DNA of 64,000 nucleotides. Origin: Caryophanales bacterium. Its GTDB lineage: Bacteria; Bacillota; Bacilli; Bacillales; Amphibacillaceae. The translations under genes were made by a program, and so were the position numbers. Of this stretch, positions 9,549 to 19,213 are shown one piece after another (positions within the stretch are counted from its first letter, which is position 1; every line of letters begins with the position of its first letter). The stretch covers positions 83,630-147,629 of the forward strand of contig JARIBO010000050.1 of NCBI GenBank assembly GCA_029257405.1. Direction: 5' to 3'. The notes under the pieces are model-generated. The model ran no database searches. It saw only the letters and a list, made by a program, of their open reading frames with translations, and had not been told where the DNA came from.

Positions 9549-11317
9549 TGTTTTGGCGTAGTGTTGTAGGGAAACTAGTAATAACAATTTTATTACTAGT
9601 TTCTTTTGTATTATTTATTTTAACTATTTTACTATTGCAATTTTTTGAGAACTTTCATATTCAAGAAGCTGAAAAAACAATGATGCAGTCAGCATCAAAA
9701 GTAAGTTTATTAATAGAAGAACATGAAGAAAAATCAACTATTATGGAAATGACAGAAGCTGTAAAAGACTCATCTACAAAAGTAATCATTTATTTTGAAG
9801 ACGGTGAAATGTGGGAGTCAGACACTTCAAATGATAAATTAGTTGATTTAGGTAAATTATTACCTAATGAAAATAAAAAACTAGACAAAGTTATCTCATC
9901 TCAAAAAAATGTAAAAGAACAAACATTTTTACCTAATACTGAAACAGAAGTACTCGTTGTTGCTACTCCAGTTGAAAGTAAAGAAGCCGGTGTAGTTGTC
10001 TATCAAACGCTAGATGTTGTGAACCAAACTAAAGCACAAACTACAAAATTAATATTTGTAGCAGCTGGAATAGCTATTATATTAACTACTATCTTTGCAT
10101 TTTTCTTATCTACGCGCATAACATCGCCTTTAATCAAAATGCGTGAAGCTGCTTTTGAATTAGCGCGTGGAGAGTTTAATACAAAAGTTCCAATTTTAAC
10201 GCATGATGAAATTGGTGAATTAGCTATTGCATTTAACCGTATGGGAAGGCAATTAAAATTTCATATTAATGCTTTAAATCAAGAAAAAGAACAATTATCT
10301 AGTATTGTTAATTCAATGGCTGATGGGGTTATTACATTAAATCGTCATGGTGATATGATTGTTACTAATCCACCATCTGAACAATTTCTGCAAGACTTAT
10401 ATTTTGAAAAAAATATAACAATCGATGAAAATAATAAACAATTACCTGATGTTTTAGATAATTTGCTTCAAAAAGTTATCCAAGGTGAAAGTGAAGCAAT
10501 TTATGAAATTAGTCTGCAAGGTCGTGATTGGGTAATGATTATGACACCTTTATACGATAGCAATTTTGTAAGAGGTGCTGTAGCAGTTATGCGTGATATG
10601 ACTGAAGAAAGACAATTAGATAAATTAAGAAAAGACTTTATTGCTAATGTGTCACATGAATTAAGAACACCTATTGCATTAATGCAAGGTTATAGTGAAG
10701 CTATTGTTGATGATATAGCCGATACTAAAGAGGAAAAAAATGAATTAGCTCAAATTATTCATGATGAATCACTCCGTATGAGTCGCTTGGTAAATGAGTT
10801 ACTCGATATCGGGCGAATGGAAGCAGGTCATATAGAGCTTTATAAACAAGAAATGGAGATAAAACCATTTATTGAAAAAATTTACCGTAAATTTATTGGC
10901 ATCTCAGAAGATCAAGAAATAAACTTGAATTTAATTGAAGAATTAGAAGATCCAATCGCGATATTTGACGCTGATCGGATTGAACAGGTATTTACTAATC
11001 TCATAGATAATGCGATTAGTCATACAGATCCAGGAGGATTTGTTACTGTTAAAGTAATGAATAATGATAAAGAACTGCATGTAGAAGTTACTGATAACGG
11101 CTCAGGTATTCCAAATGAAGATTTATCATTTATATTTGAACGATTTTATAAAGCTGATAAGTCAAGAACAAGAACAGATAAGAAAAAAGGAACCGGTCTT
11201 GGATTAGCAATAACTAAACATATAGTAACAGCTCATCAAGGGACTATATCTGTAAAAAGTAAAGAAAATGAAGGTACCACATTTAATTTTAAAATACCAA
11301 AGATTACTTTAAAATAA
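9548..11317 (+). CDS. resE: Sensor histidine kinase ResE/SrrB
   Basis: Membrane sensor that phosphorylates ResD. Order: helix 1 (about residues 8-31), extracellular sensor, helix 2 (about 168-188), HAMP (190-245), PAS-like domain (about 250-355), HisKA with phosphoacceptor H370 in ANVSHELRTP, then the ATPase domain with N-box FTNLIDNAISH, DNGSGIP and the GTGLGLAI box. Length is 589 residues, as in SrrB. The start codon overlaps the resD stop (TAATG). A bidirectional terminator follows. Confidence 0.93.
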   Translation: MFWRSVVGKLVITILLLVSFVLFILTILLLQFFENFHIQEAEKTMMQSASKVSLLIEEHEEKSTIMEMTEAVKDSSTKVIIYFEDGEMWESDTSNDKLVDLGKLLPNENKKLDKVISSQKNVKEQTFLPNTETEVLVVATPVESKEAGVVVYQTLDVVNQTKAQTTKLIFVAAGIAIILTTIFAFFLSTRITSPLIKMREAAFELARGEFNTKVPILTHDEIGELAIAFNRMGRQLKFHINALNQEKEQLSSIVNSMADGVITLNRHGDMIVTNPPSEQFLQDLYFEKNITIDENNKQLPDVLDNLLQKVIQGESEAIYEISLQGRDWVMIMTPLYDSNFVRGAVAVMRDMTEERQLDKLRKDFIANVSHELRTPIALMQGYSEAIVDDIADTKEEKNELAQIIHDESLRMSRLVNELLDIGRMEAGHIELYKQEMEIKPFIEKIYRKFIGISEDQEINLNLIEELEDPIAIFDADRIEQVFTNLIDNAISHTDPGGFVTVKVMNNDKELHVEVTDNGSGIPNEDLSFIFERFYKADKSRTRTDKKKGTGLGLAITKHIVTAHQGTISVKSKENEGTTFNFKIPKITLK

Positions 11318-11330
11318 ACTTGAATTAATA

Positions 11331-11370
11331 AACTAAAAACCACAATCTATAATTAGATTGTGGTTTTTAG

Positions 11371-11372
<2 letters not shown>
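11331..11372. terminator. Bidirectional terminator between resE and glpK
   Basis: A stem of about 18 bp (11331-11348 with 11355-11372; core arms CTAAAAACCACAATCT and complement) has a 6-base loop and A/T tracts on both sides. It serves convergent resE (+) and glpK (-), and the glpK stop codon lies on its edge. Confidence 0.85.
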
Positions 11373-12864
<1,492 letters not shown>

Positions 12865-12898
12865 TCAACTGACCTCCTGTGAAACGTTTATTTAGACT

Positions 12899-14548
12899 CT
12901 AATAATAATTACGCGGTATTGTCGCGATTAATATTTCATTATTTAACGATTTTCTATAAGATTCCTTTAAATCATCTGTCCATTTGAATTCGTCTTGCAT
13001 TAAATTTAGAACTTCTGACTTATACAAAATTACTTGTTCAACATTAAAGAGTATATCAGCATTTCTTCTCATAAAAAAGTCGATAGGTGTAATTGCCATT
13101 TCATAGTCGATTGCATACATGAGTTGAGCATAAAGATCAGTTGGTAAATCAGTAGAATTATTCTTTATATATTTATGCAATAAGTGAATGTTTGATCCGT
13201 ACATTTTAACTAACTTAATGCTTTCAATTTTAGTGAGGCCTAGTTTGATTAGTATTTCAGAATTTATTTTTATAAACGAATCTAAATTTTTAGAACCACC
13301 AATATGCCCACCAGAAATAGGTAAATCAAACGTTTTACTCGCTGAATAAATAATCTTGTTGGATGTTTTAAAAGATGCAACAACTTTATCAACAACTGTT
13401 TGAGCCATTTTTCTGTATCCAGTTAATTTACCACCAGCAATAGTAAGTAAACCAGTAGGAGATTTCCATATTTCTTCTTTTCTTGATATTTCTGAAGGAT
13501 TTTTATTTTTTTCATAAATAAGTGGTCTTACACCAGCCCAACTTGATTCAATTAAAGATTCATTTATGTTTAAATTTGGAAAAATAAAATTTATCGCATT
13601 AATAATATAATCACGATCGTCCTTAGTAATCATTAAATCAATCGGATCACCTTCAAAAAATGTGTCAGTTGTCCCGACATATGTTTTATTATCCTTCGGG
13701 ATTGCAAACATCATACGTTTATCTGGAGTATCAAAATAAATAGCTTGTTTTAAAGGTAAATCTGCTTGATTAAATACAAGATGTGCTCCTTTTGATAACT
13801 GAAGGTTTTTTGTATGAACCGAATGATCAATCATTCTTAAATCATCTACCCAAGGTCCTGCGGCATTGACTATATATTTTGCATTAATATTAAACGTTTG
13901 GTTAGTTAATAAATCTTTTGCTCGAACTCCAGTAATTCTATCGTTAAGATAATTGAAATCAATTGCTTTAACATAATTAGCAATTTGGGCATTGAAAGTA
14001 GCAGCCTCTTTTATGACTTCGAGAGTTAATCGTGCGTCGTCCGTGCGATATTCAACATAAAGTCCACCACCATGTAAACCTTCTTTTTTAATAAAGGGAA
14101 TTCTTTTTAAAACATCTGTTTTAGAAATCATTGTTCTTCGTTCAGATTTTTTAACTCTTGCCAGCATATCGTAAATTTTTAAACCGATAGAAGTTGAAAA
14201 ATAACTAAAAGTTCCTCCTTTAAAAAATGGAAGAAGCATAAGTACTGGCGTTGTTACGTGAGGACCATTTTCATAAACAATTGCTCGTTCTTTTCCTAAT
14301 GTAGCAACTTCTCTTATTTCAAATTGTTTTAAATAACGTAAACCACCATGAACGAGTTTTGTAGACCTGCTAGACGTTCCGTGAGCAAAGTCGCCCATTT
14401 CTATTAAACCGACTTTTAAACCGCGTGTAACAGCATCTAATGCAATGCCAGCACCTGTAATGCCCCCACCAATAATTAATAAATCAAATTCAGTTTTTTT
14501 CATATTTATAATAGTTTGATGTCTTGTTTTATAAGAAAAATGTTTCAA
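12899..14548 (-). CDS. glpD: Aerobic glycerol-3-phosphate dehydrogenase
   Basis: FAD-dependent peripheral membrane enzyme that oxidises glycerol-3-phosphate to dihydroxyacetone phosphate and feeds electrons to menaquinone. The dinucleotide fold IIGGGITGAGIALD, the GTSSRSTKLVHGGLRYL motif and the C-terminal GGKLTGYR segment are diagnostic. I chose TTG 14548 because AAGGGGGTGA lies seven bases before it (core to start); the upstream ATG at 14584 lies in the leader hairpin. This gives 549 residues. It is followed by glpK after 34 bases. A leader hairpin upstream suggests antitermination control (GlpP-like), which is inferred. Confidence 0.92.
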   Translation of the reverse strand: MKHFSYKTRHQTIINMKKTEFDLLIIGGGITGAGIALDAVTRGLKVGLIEMGDFAHGTSSRSTKLVHGGLRYLKQFEIREVATLGKERAIVYENGPHVTTPVLMLLPFFKGGTFSYFSTSIGLKIYDMLARVKKSERRTMISKTDVLKRIPFIKKEGLHGGGLYVEYRTDDARLTLEVIKEAATFNAQIANYVKAIDFNYLNDRITGVRAKDLLTNQTFNINAKYIVNAAGPWVDDLRMIDHSVHTKNLQLSKGAHLVFNQADLPLKQAIYFDTPDKRMMFAIPKDNKTYVGTTDTFFEGDPIDLMITKDDRDYIINAINFIFPNLNINESLIESSWAGVRPLIYEKNKNPSEISRKEEIWKSPTGLLTIAGGKLTGYRKMAQTVVDKVVASFKTSNKIIYSASKTFDLPISGGHIGGSKNLDSFIKINSEILIKLGLTKIESIKLVKMYGSNIHLLHKYIKNNSTDLPTDLYAQLMYAIDYEMAITPIDFFMRRNADILFNVEQVILYKSEVLNLMQDEFKWTDDLKESYRKSLNNEILIATIPRNYY

Positions 14549-14560
14549 AACCTCACCCCC

Positions 14561-14625
14561 TTTACAATAAAAAAAAGACCCCACAACGACAACTGTCCAT
14601 ACAGTCTACTTGCGAGGTCTTTTTT
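14561..14625 (-). promoter_or_regulatory. glpD leader hairpin, probable attenuator
   Basis: Outer arms 14571-14580 and 14616-14625 (AAAAAAGACC on the minus strand with its complement) enclose an inner 5-bp hairpin (14592-14596 with 14601-14605). On the minus strand the structure ends in a run of eight T and lies just before the glpD SD site. No plus-strand gene ends here, so it is best read as a terminator inside the glpD leader. B. subtilis glpD is controlled by GlpP antitermination at such a leader; the regulator here is inferred. Confidence 0.6.
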
Positions 14626-14725
14626 CAAGTAACGAATTAGTTATTATTTTAAATTTAGTTTATCATAAGCATTAAGTATAGTAAAATAGAATTTATCAGT
14701 ATAAGCATGTTAAGGGGAAATCCAG

Positions 14726-15793
14726 ATGTCGCTAATTAATTTACTTATCTTGAAATGTTGTACTCGCATCAAAAAAGAAAGAACCATTTATTCTATTTAT
14801 CATTTATTAAGTGGTAGATCTTCTATTCAAACTTTGCAAGATGCACATTTGTATCAATTAACAGACCTTTACGGCATTTATAAAAAGTTAACTTTAAAAG
14901 AATACAATAAAATTATTGCCGAGTTAAAAGAAAACCAACTTATCCAACAACTCGATCAAACTCATTTTTATATCGTCACGCATAAAGGATTAGAATTAGT
15001 TAAAACCACGCCTTTAAAAATTCAATTTAAAGGTTTAATGTATGAACACATTTCAGATGAATTTTACCGGAGATTATCATTATTTATTCAAGTCTGGACA
15101 AATAGTAATCAGAAAAACACACATTATATACCGGTAATTGACAATTTTAAAACTGAAAACTTTATAAAACAACTCTATATTCAGAGAAGAAAATTTATTC
15201 AACATGATTTAAACCAAGTGTATGAAGAACTATCTGTTTTACTAGAACAATTTCCAGAAGAAAGACTATATTATATCGATCGATTAAGTGGTTATGCCCA
15301 TTACGGACTTAGTATTCCGCAACTTGCCCAGAAATATCAAACAGATCAACATACAGTTCAATTATCCCTTACAGCAATTAATCATTTTATAATCGAAAAC
15401 ACATTAAATAATCCAAGACGTTTTAAAATGATGAATATATTAATTTCAAATTTATCAACTGTTAATAAACTTACAAAATCAGCAAGTCAAACAAATGAGT
15501 TATTAAAAAAGCACAACACTTTAGAAAGCATAGCAAAAATTAGGAAATTAAAATTAAGTACTATCTATGATCATTTAGTAGAAATAGCTTTATATAATCC
15601 TAAATTACCTATAAATGAATTTGTACCCATTCAAGCACAAAAAGAAATTGTTAATTACGTAAAAAATAATCACGGATTTAAATTAAAAGAAATAAAAGAT
15701 CACGTTTCACCTGAAATTAATTATTTTCAAATTCGATTAGTCTTATCTATGATGTCTAGTATAGAAGAAGGTGTAGAAAATAAAATTACATGA
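14726..15793 (+). CDS. ypbB: YpbB family helix-turn-helix protein, RecQ partner gene
   Basis: 355-residue protein matching the YpbB family that always sits upstream of the short RecQ (RecS) helicase in Bacillales. A C-terminal HTH_40-type region (about residues 255-350) contains repeated helix-turn-helix-like segments. No enzymatic motif is visible. Its function is not established; co-conservation with recQ suggests a DNA-related role. AAGGGGAA precedes ATG 14726. Its last codons overlap the recQ frame, so the two are probably translationally coupled. Confidence 0.8.
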   Translation: MSLINLLILKCCTRIKKERTIYSIYHLLSGRSSIQTLQDAHLYQLTDLYGIYKKLTLKEYNKIIAELKENQLIQQLDQTHFYIVTHKGLELVKTTPLKIQFKGLMYEHISDEFYRRLSLFIQVWTNSNQKNTHYIPVIDNFKTENFIKQLYIQRRKFIQHDLNQVYEELSVLLEQFPEERLYYIDRLSGYAHYGLSIPQLAQKYQTDQHTVQLSLTAINHFIIENTLNNPRRFKMMNILISNLSTVNKLTKSASQTNELLKKHNTLESIAKIRKLKLSTIYDHLVEIALYNPKLPINEFVPIQAQKEIVNYVKNNHGFKLKEIKDHVSPEINYFQIRLVLSMMSSIEEGVENKIT

Positions 15794-17303
15794 TGTACTT
15801 TACAATGAGTTTAATTACAAAACATTTAAAATTGGGCAAGAAGAAATAATCAAAAATGTACTAAATAAACAAGATGTCTTAGGTGTCTTGCCAACAGGAT
15901 CAGGAAAATCAATTTGCTATCAGCTACCTGCAAAAATATTACCAGGTTTAACAATCGTAGTATCCCCACTTACTTCTTTAATGATTGATCAAGTAAAGGA
16001 ATTAAAAGCAATTAAATATAAAAATGTTGCTGCATATAATGGAATGGTCGATTGGAAAGAAAGGCGTCAAATTTTAAATAATATCTCAACTTATAAATTG
16101 ATTTATATCTCTCCTGAACTTTTTCAATCAAAAGAAGTAATCCAAGCATTAAAGCAAATCGAAGTAAGTCTAGTTGTGATTGATGAAGCTCATTGCATTT
16201 CACAATGGGGATATGATTTTAGGCCAGATTATTTACGGATTATTAATAAAATTGATATGTTAAATAATCCAACTATCCTTGCTTTAACTGCAACTGCGTC
16301 TGAAACAGTTAGATTAGATATAAAACAAGCTCTAAATCGACCTCAAATGAAGGAAATAATTCATCCAATTGATCGTGAAAATATTGTAATAAATATTAAA
16401 AAAGTAAATAACGAAAATGAAAAGAAACAAAATATAAGTGAACTATTAATAAAACATGATGTACCGACTTTGATTTATTTTTCAAGTCGCAAGAAGTGTG
16501 AAGAAATGTCGGCTTATCTAGCCCATCATTTAAACAAACGAGTAGCCTATTACCATGGTGGGTTAGAAAACAGTGACCGATTAATGATTCAACAGCAATT
16601 TATGAATAATCAATTAAACATTATTTGCTGTACAGCAGCCTTTGGTATGGGTATTAATAAAAAAGATATTAGATTAATTATCCATTACCATTTACCGTTA
16701 CAAATTGAATCGTATATTCAAGAAATTGGGAGAGCTGGACGAGATGGTAAAGAAAGCGTAAGTGTTTTATATTTCAATGAAAAAGATATATATTTACCGC
16801 TTAATATTATAGAAAATCAGTATTTATTGGAAATTAATTTGAAAAAGATACTAAATAGTTTGTATAAACTAAAGAAATTACCAAACATTCAATTTTTCGC
16901 GGAAAACAATTTAGAAATTAATGAAGTTCAGTGGAGAAATTTAAAGTACCAATTAGAAAGTCATGGTATGATTAATAAAGGTGAATTCATAGAAGATAAT
17001 CAGAAATGGCATGAATTTACAGAAAGCATGATAAAACATAATCAAACACAGTCAATATTAAAACAAAACGAATTAATGACATTAGTAAAATGGATAAAAA
17101 CAAAAGGTTGTTTACGCACTTCTTTATACAATAAATTCCAATCAACGATAAAAAAACCACTCACTTATTGTTGTTCAGCATGTGATTTTGATATATTAAA
17201 TTGGCAAACAGAATCATATCCTTTAAATGACAGTCATTATGAGAATTGGTTAAATAAGTTAGCAACACTTTTACAAGTTGGTGAAATGAATGAAACAAGC
17301 TGA
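15780..17303 (+). CDS. recQ: ATP-dependent DNA helicase RecQ (short RecS type), probable ATA start
   Basis: Superfamily 2 3'-5' DNA helicase. Walker A is LPTGSGKS (K43), with DEAHC, TATAS, the helicase C domain (YYHGGLENSDR, EIGRAGRDG) and a C-terminal cysteine cluster (CCSAC). No HRDC domain follows, as in B. subtilis RecS. Homology begins well before the first ATG/GTG/TTG in frame, a TTG at 15888 inside Walker A. The frame is open only from 15777, and the codon that fits both homology (KLHDVLYNEF) and an upstream AAGGTG SD is ATA at 15780. That gives 507 residues. The start is the uncertain part; the identity is firm. Confidence 0.85.
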   Translation: MKLHDVLYNEFNYKTFKIGQEEIIKNVLNKQDVLGVLPTGSGKSICYQLPAKILPGLTIVVSPLTSLMIDQVKELKAIKYKNVAAYNGMVDWKERRQILNNISTYKLIYISPELFQSKEVIQALKQIEVSLVVIDEAHCISQWGYDFRPDYLRIINKIDMLNNPTILALTATASETVRLDIKQALNRPQMKEIIHPIDRENIVINIKKVNNENEKKQNISELLIKHDVPTLIYFSSRKKCEEMSAYLAHHLNKRVAYYHGGLENSDRLMIQQQFMNNQLNIICCTAAFGMGINKKDIRLIIHYHLPLQIESYIQEIGRAGRDGKESVSVLYFNEKDIYLPLNIIENQYLLEINLKKILNSLYKLKKLPNIQFFAENNLEINEVQWRNLKYQLESHGMINKGEFIEDNQKWHEFTESMIKHNQTQSILKQNELMTLVKWIKTKGCLRTSLYNKFQSTIKKPLTYCCSACDFDILNWQTESYPLNDSHYENWLNKLATLLQVGEMNETS

Positions 17304-17883
17304 TATCGTTCGTCAATTATCTAGTGATGAATTAAAAAAATCAGTCTTATACACACAATTATTGCTTTTTAGTCTAAGTATTGTTTTAAGTCTCTTCTTT
17401 TTTGAATCATTTACAAATTGGTTCGAATTATTTAAAATAAACACAAAGGAAATTCTTTATTATGGTATAATACCAGCTAGTTTAATAATAATGATAGACA
17501 TATTTTTAGATATGGTTATTCCCCGTCGCTTTTTAGATGACGGAGGAATAAACGAAAAACTCTTTAGTGAGCAATCTATATTTTCAATATTTATAATAGC
17601 TGCGGTTGTTGCTATTTCAGAAGAACTTTTATTTAGAGGTGTTATTCAAACAACATTTGGTTATCTATTCGCTAGTTCCTTATTTGCAATTATTCATATA
17701 AGGTATTTAACAAAACCAATTTTACTACTTTCCATTATTGGTGTTAGCTTTTATATTGGCTATTTGTTTGAAATTACTCAAAATTTAAGTGTTACAATCG
17801 TAGCTCATTTTTTAATTGATTTTATATTAGGTTTATTAATGAAGTATAAAACAAGAGGTGAATTAAGTGGTAGAAGAAACTGA
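17290..17883 (+). CDS. CPBP-family intramembrane metalloprotease (CAAX/Abi type)
   Basis: 197-residue multi-pass membrane protein. The CPBP motifs are present: EELLFRG (E111, E112, R116), then FAIIHI (H136), then VAHFLIDF (H173). These residues form the glutamate/histidine active site of Rce1-like intramembrane proteases. Roughly five or six hydrophobic segments are visible. The ATG overlaps the end of recQ by 14 bases, so it is coupled to the recQ operon. The substrate is unknown. Confidence 0.82.
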   Translation: MKQADIVRQLSSDELKKSVLYTQLLLFSLSIVLSLFFFESFTNWFELFKINTKEILYYGIIPASLIIMIDIFLDMVIPRRFLDDGGINEKLFSEQSIFSIFIIAAVVAISEELLFRGVIQTTFGYLFASSLFAIIHIRYLTKPILLLSIIGVSFYIGYLFEITQNLSVTIVAHFLIDFILGLLMKYKTRGELSGRRN

Positions 17884-18139
17884 TGATTTAAAAGTGCTTC
17901 TAGCTGAAGTGAGTAAAAGTGATAAATCGGTAGAGAAGACAGATAATGAAGAACCTATTATTGACGTTTTAAACTTACAACCTCGTACAGAAGTTCATAA
18001 GTCAAACTCAAAAAAAATTAAAGTTAAAATAAAAAGTCCTACAGTTAGATTTATATTTGTATTATTAATAATTAGTATTATTGTTTTTTTAGCTTATTAT
18101 TACTTAGGTGACGATTTATCTATATTTGAATTCAATTAA
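17867..18139 (+). CDS. Small single-pass membrane protein, unknown function
   Basis: 90 residues starting at GTG 17867 inside the end of the CPBP gene (17-base overlap). An acidic N-terminal half (about residues 1-45) is followed by a lysine-rich stretch (about 47-56) and one membrane helix (about 61-79), with a short outside tail. That order predicts a cytoplasmic N-terminus. EbpS, a larger LysM-bearing membrane protein, occupies a similar position near recQ in Staphylococcus; this protein lacks LysM and any clear homology, so kinship is only positional. Confidence 0.6.
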   Translation: MVEETDDLKVLLAEVSKSDKSVEKTDNEEPIIDVLNLQPRTEVHKSNSKKIKVKIKSPTVRFIFVLLIISIIVFLAYYYLGDDLSIFEFN

Positions 18140-18157
18140 AATTAAAGGATGATTAAT

Positions 18158-19084
18158 ATGAAAGTTGCAGTTTTATATGGCGGTGTATCAGGAGAAAGAG
18201 ATGTATCATTAGCTTCTGGTGAAGGAATTATACGCGCATTAAAGGCGAATCAACATGATGTCATTGCGATAGATTTTGATCCAAAAGATATGTCTCAAAT
18301 TATTAATTTAGATGTAGACTTAGTATTTATTGGCTTGCATGGCAAACATGGTGAAGACGGTAAAATTCAAGGATTACTTGAAATGCTTAATATTCCATAT
18401 GTGGGATCAGGTGTATTAGCCTCAGCGCTTGCAATGGATAAATCAAAAGCAAAACAAATTTTTGGTTTACATGGTATACCAATAGCAAAAAGTAATGTTT
18501 ATAGTGTAAAAGACGAGCAAAACTTAAATAAAGTAGAGCAATTAATCCAAGAAGAGTTTGAGATACCATTTGTAATTAAGCCTAATAGTGAAGGTTCAAC
18601 TTTAGGTTTAACAATAATCAATGATGAAAAAGAAATTAAAGAAGCACTAATAAATGCGAGCAAAAGTGATGATTATGCAATCGTTGAACAATTTATTGAA
18701 GGTATAGAACTAACTGTGCCAATTAAAGGAAAAATTGGAGAAGAAACAGCACTGCCGATTATTGAAATCATTCCTAAAAATGAGTTATATGATTATGAAT
18801 CAAAATATACTGAAGGTGGAAGCGAACATATTATTCCAGCACGAATATCTGAAGAAATGACATCTAAAATAAAAAGTTATGCCGTTAAAGCACATCAAGC
18901 CTTAGGGTGCGAAACTTATTCTCGAGCTGATTTTATTTTAACAAAAGAAAATATACCTTATATCCTTGAAGTTAATACATTACCAGGGATGACTTCTACA
19001 AGTCTATTTCCAGATGCAGCAAGGAATATTAATTTAACTTATGAAGAAATGATTGAAGAATTCGTAAATTTATCGATTAAATAA
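18158..19084 (+). CDS. ddl: D-alanine--D-alanine ligase
   Basis: ATP-grasp enzyme that joins two D-alanines for the peptidoglycan stem peptide, in the cytoplasm. The N-terminal YGGVSGERDVSLASG, the GLHGKHGEDG segment, KPNSEGSTLG and the C-terminal LEVNTLPGMT metal-binding motif are clear. The specificity Tyr lies in DYESKYTEGG, as expected for D-Ala rather than D-lactate. I chose ATG 18158, with AAAGGATGA upstream; an ATG at 18149 overlaps that SD. Length is 308 residues, the short E. coli DdlB-like form. Confidence 0.93.
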   Translation: MKVAVLYGGVSGERDVSLASGEGIIRALKANQHDVIAIDFDPKDMSQIINLDVDLVFIGLHGKHGEDGKIQGLLEMLNIPYVGSGVLASALAMDKSKAKQIFGLHGIPIAKSNVYSVKDEQNLNKVEQLIQEEFEIPFVIKPNSEGSTLGLTIINDEKEIKEALINASKSDDYAIVEQFIEGIELTVPIKGKIGEETALPIIEIIPKNELYDYESKYTEGGSEHIIPARISEEMTSKIKSYAVKAHQALGCETYSRADFILTKENIPYILEVNTLPGMTSTSLFPDAARNINLTYEEMIEEFVNLSIK

Positions 19085-19114
19085 TCTAGATAAAACGCTT
19101 TAAACCTAATGGTA

Positions 19115-19134
19115 GCAATAATTTAAATCATTGC
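19115..19134. promoter_or_regulatory. Palindrome at the gudB promoter, candidate operator
   Basis: A 20-base inverted repeat (GCAAT at 19115-19119, ATTTAAAT-like centre, ATTGC at 19130-19134) pairs in 9 of 10 positions. Its right end overlaps the -35 hexamer, a usual place for a repressor or activator site. The binding protein is unknown. Confidence 0.4.
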
Positions 19135-19158
19135 ATTAAAAATTCTAAAGTGTATAAT
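19131..19158 (+). promoter_or_regulatory. Sigma-A-type promoter for gudB
   Basis: TTGCAT (19131-19136), a 16-base spacer and a perfect TATAAT (19153-19158) stand 55 bases before the gudB start. Confidence 0.6.
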
Positions 19159-19213
19159 TATTTGTAATTAATAACTTTAATTAAGTCAGTAATAATCATA
19201 GGGGGCAAGGCTG

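Noticed and set aside
12880..12895. cre-like (CcpA) sequence between glpD and glpK
   Set aside because: GAAACGTTT resembles the cre core, but the spacing does not fit the consensus and the place is inside the operon.
15888..15890. TTG as the recQ start
   Set aside because: It lies inside Walker A; starting there would remove the conserved N-terminus.
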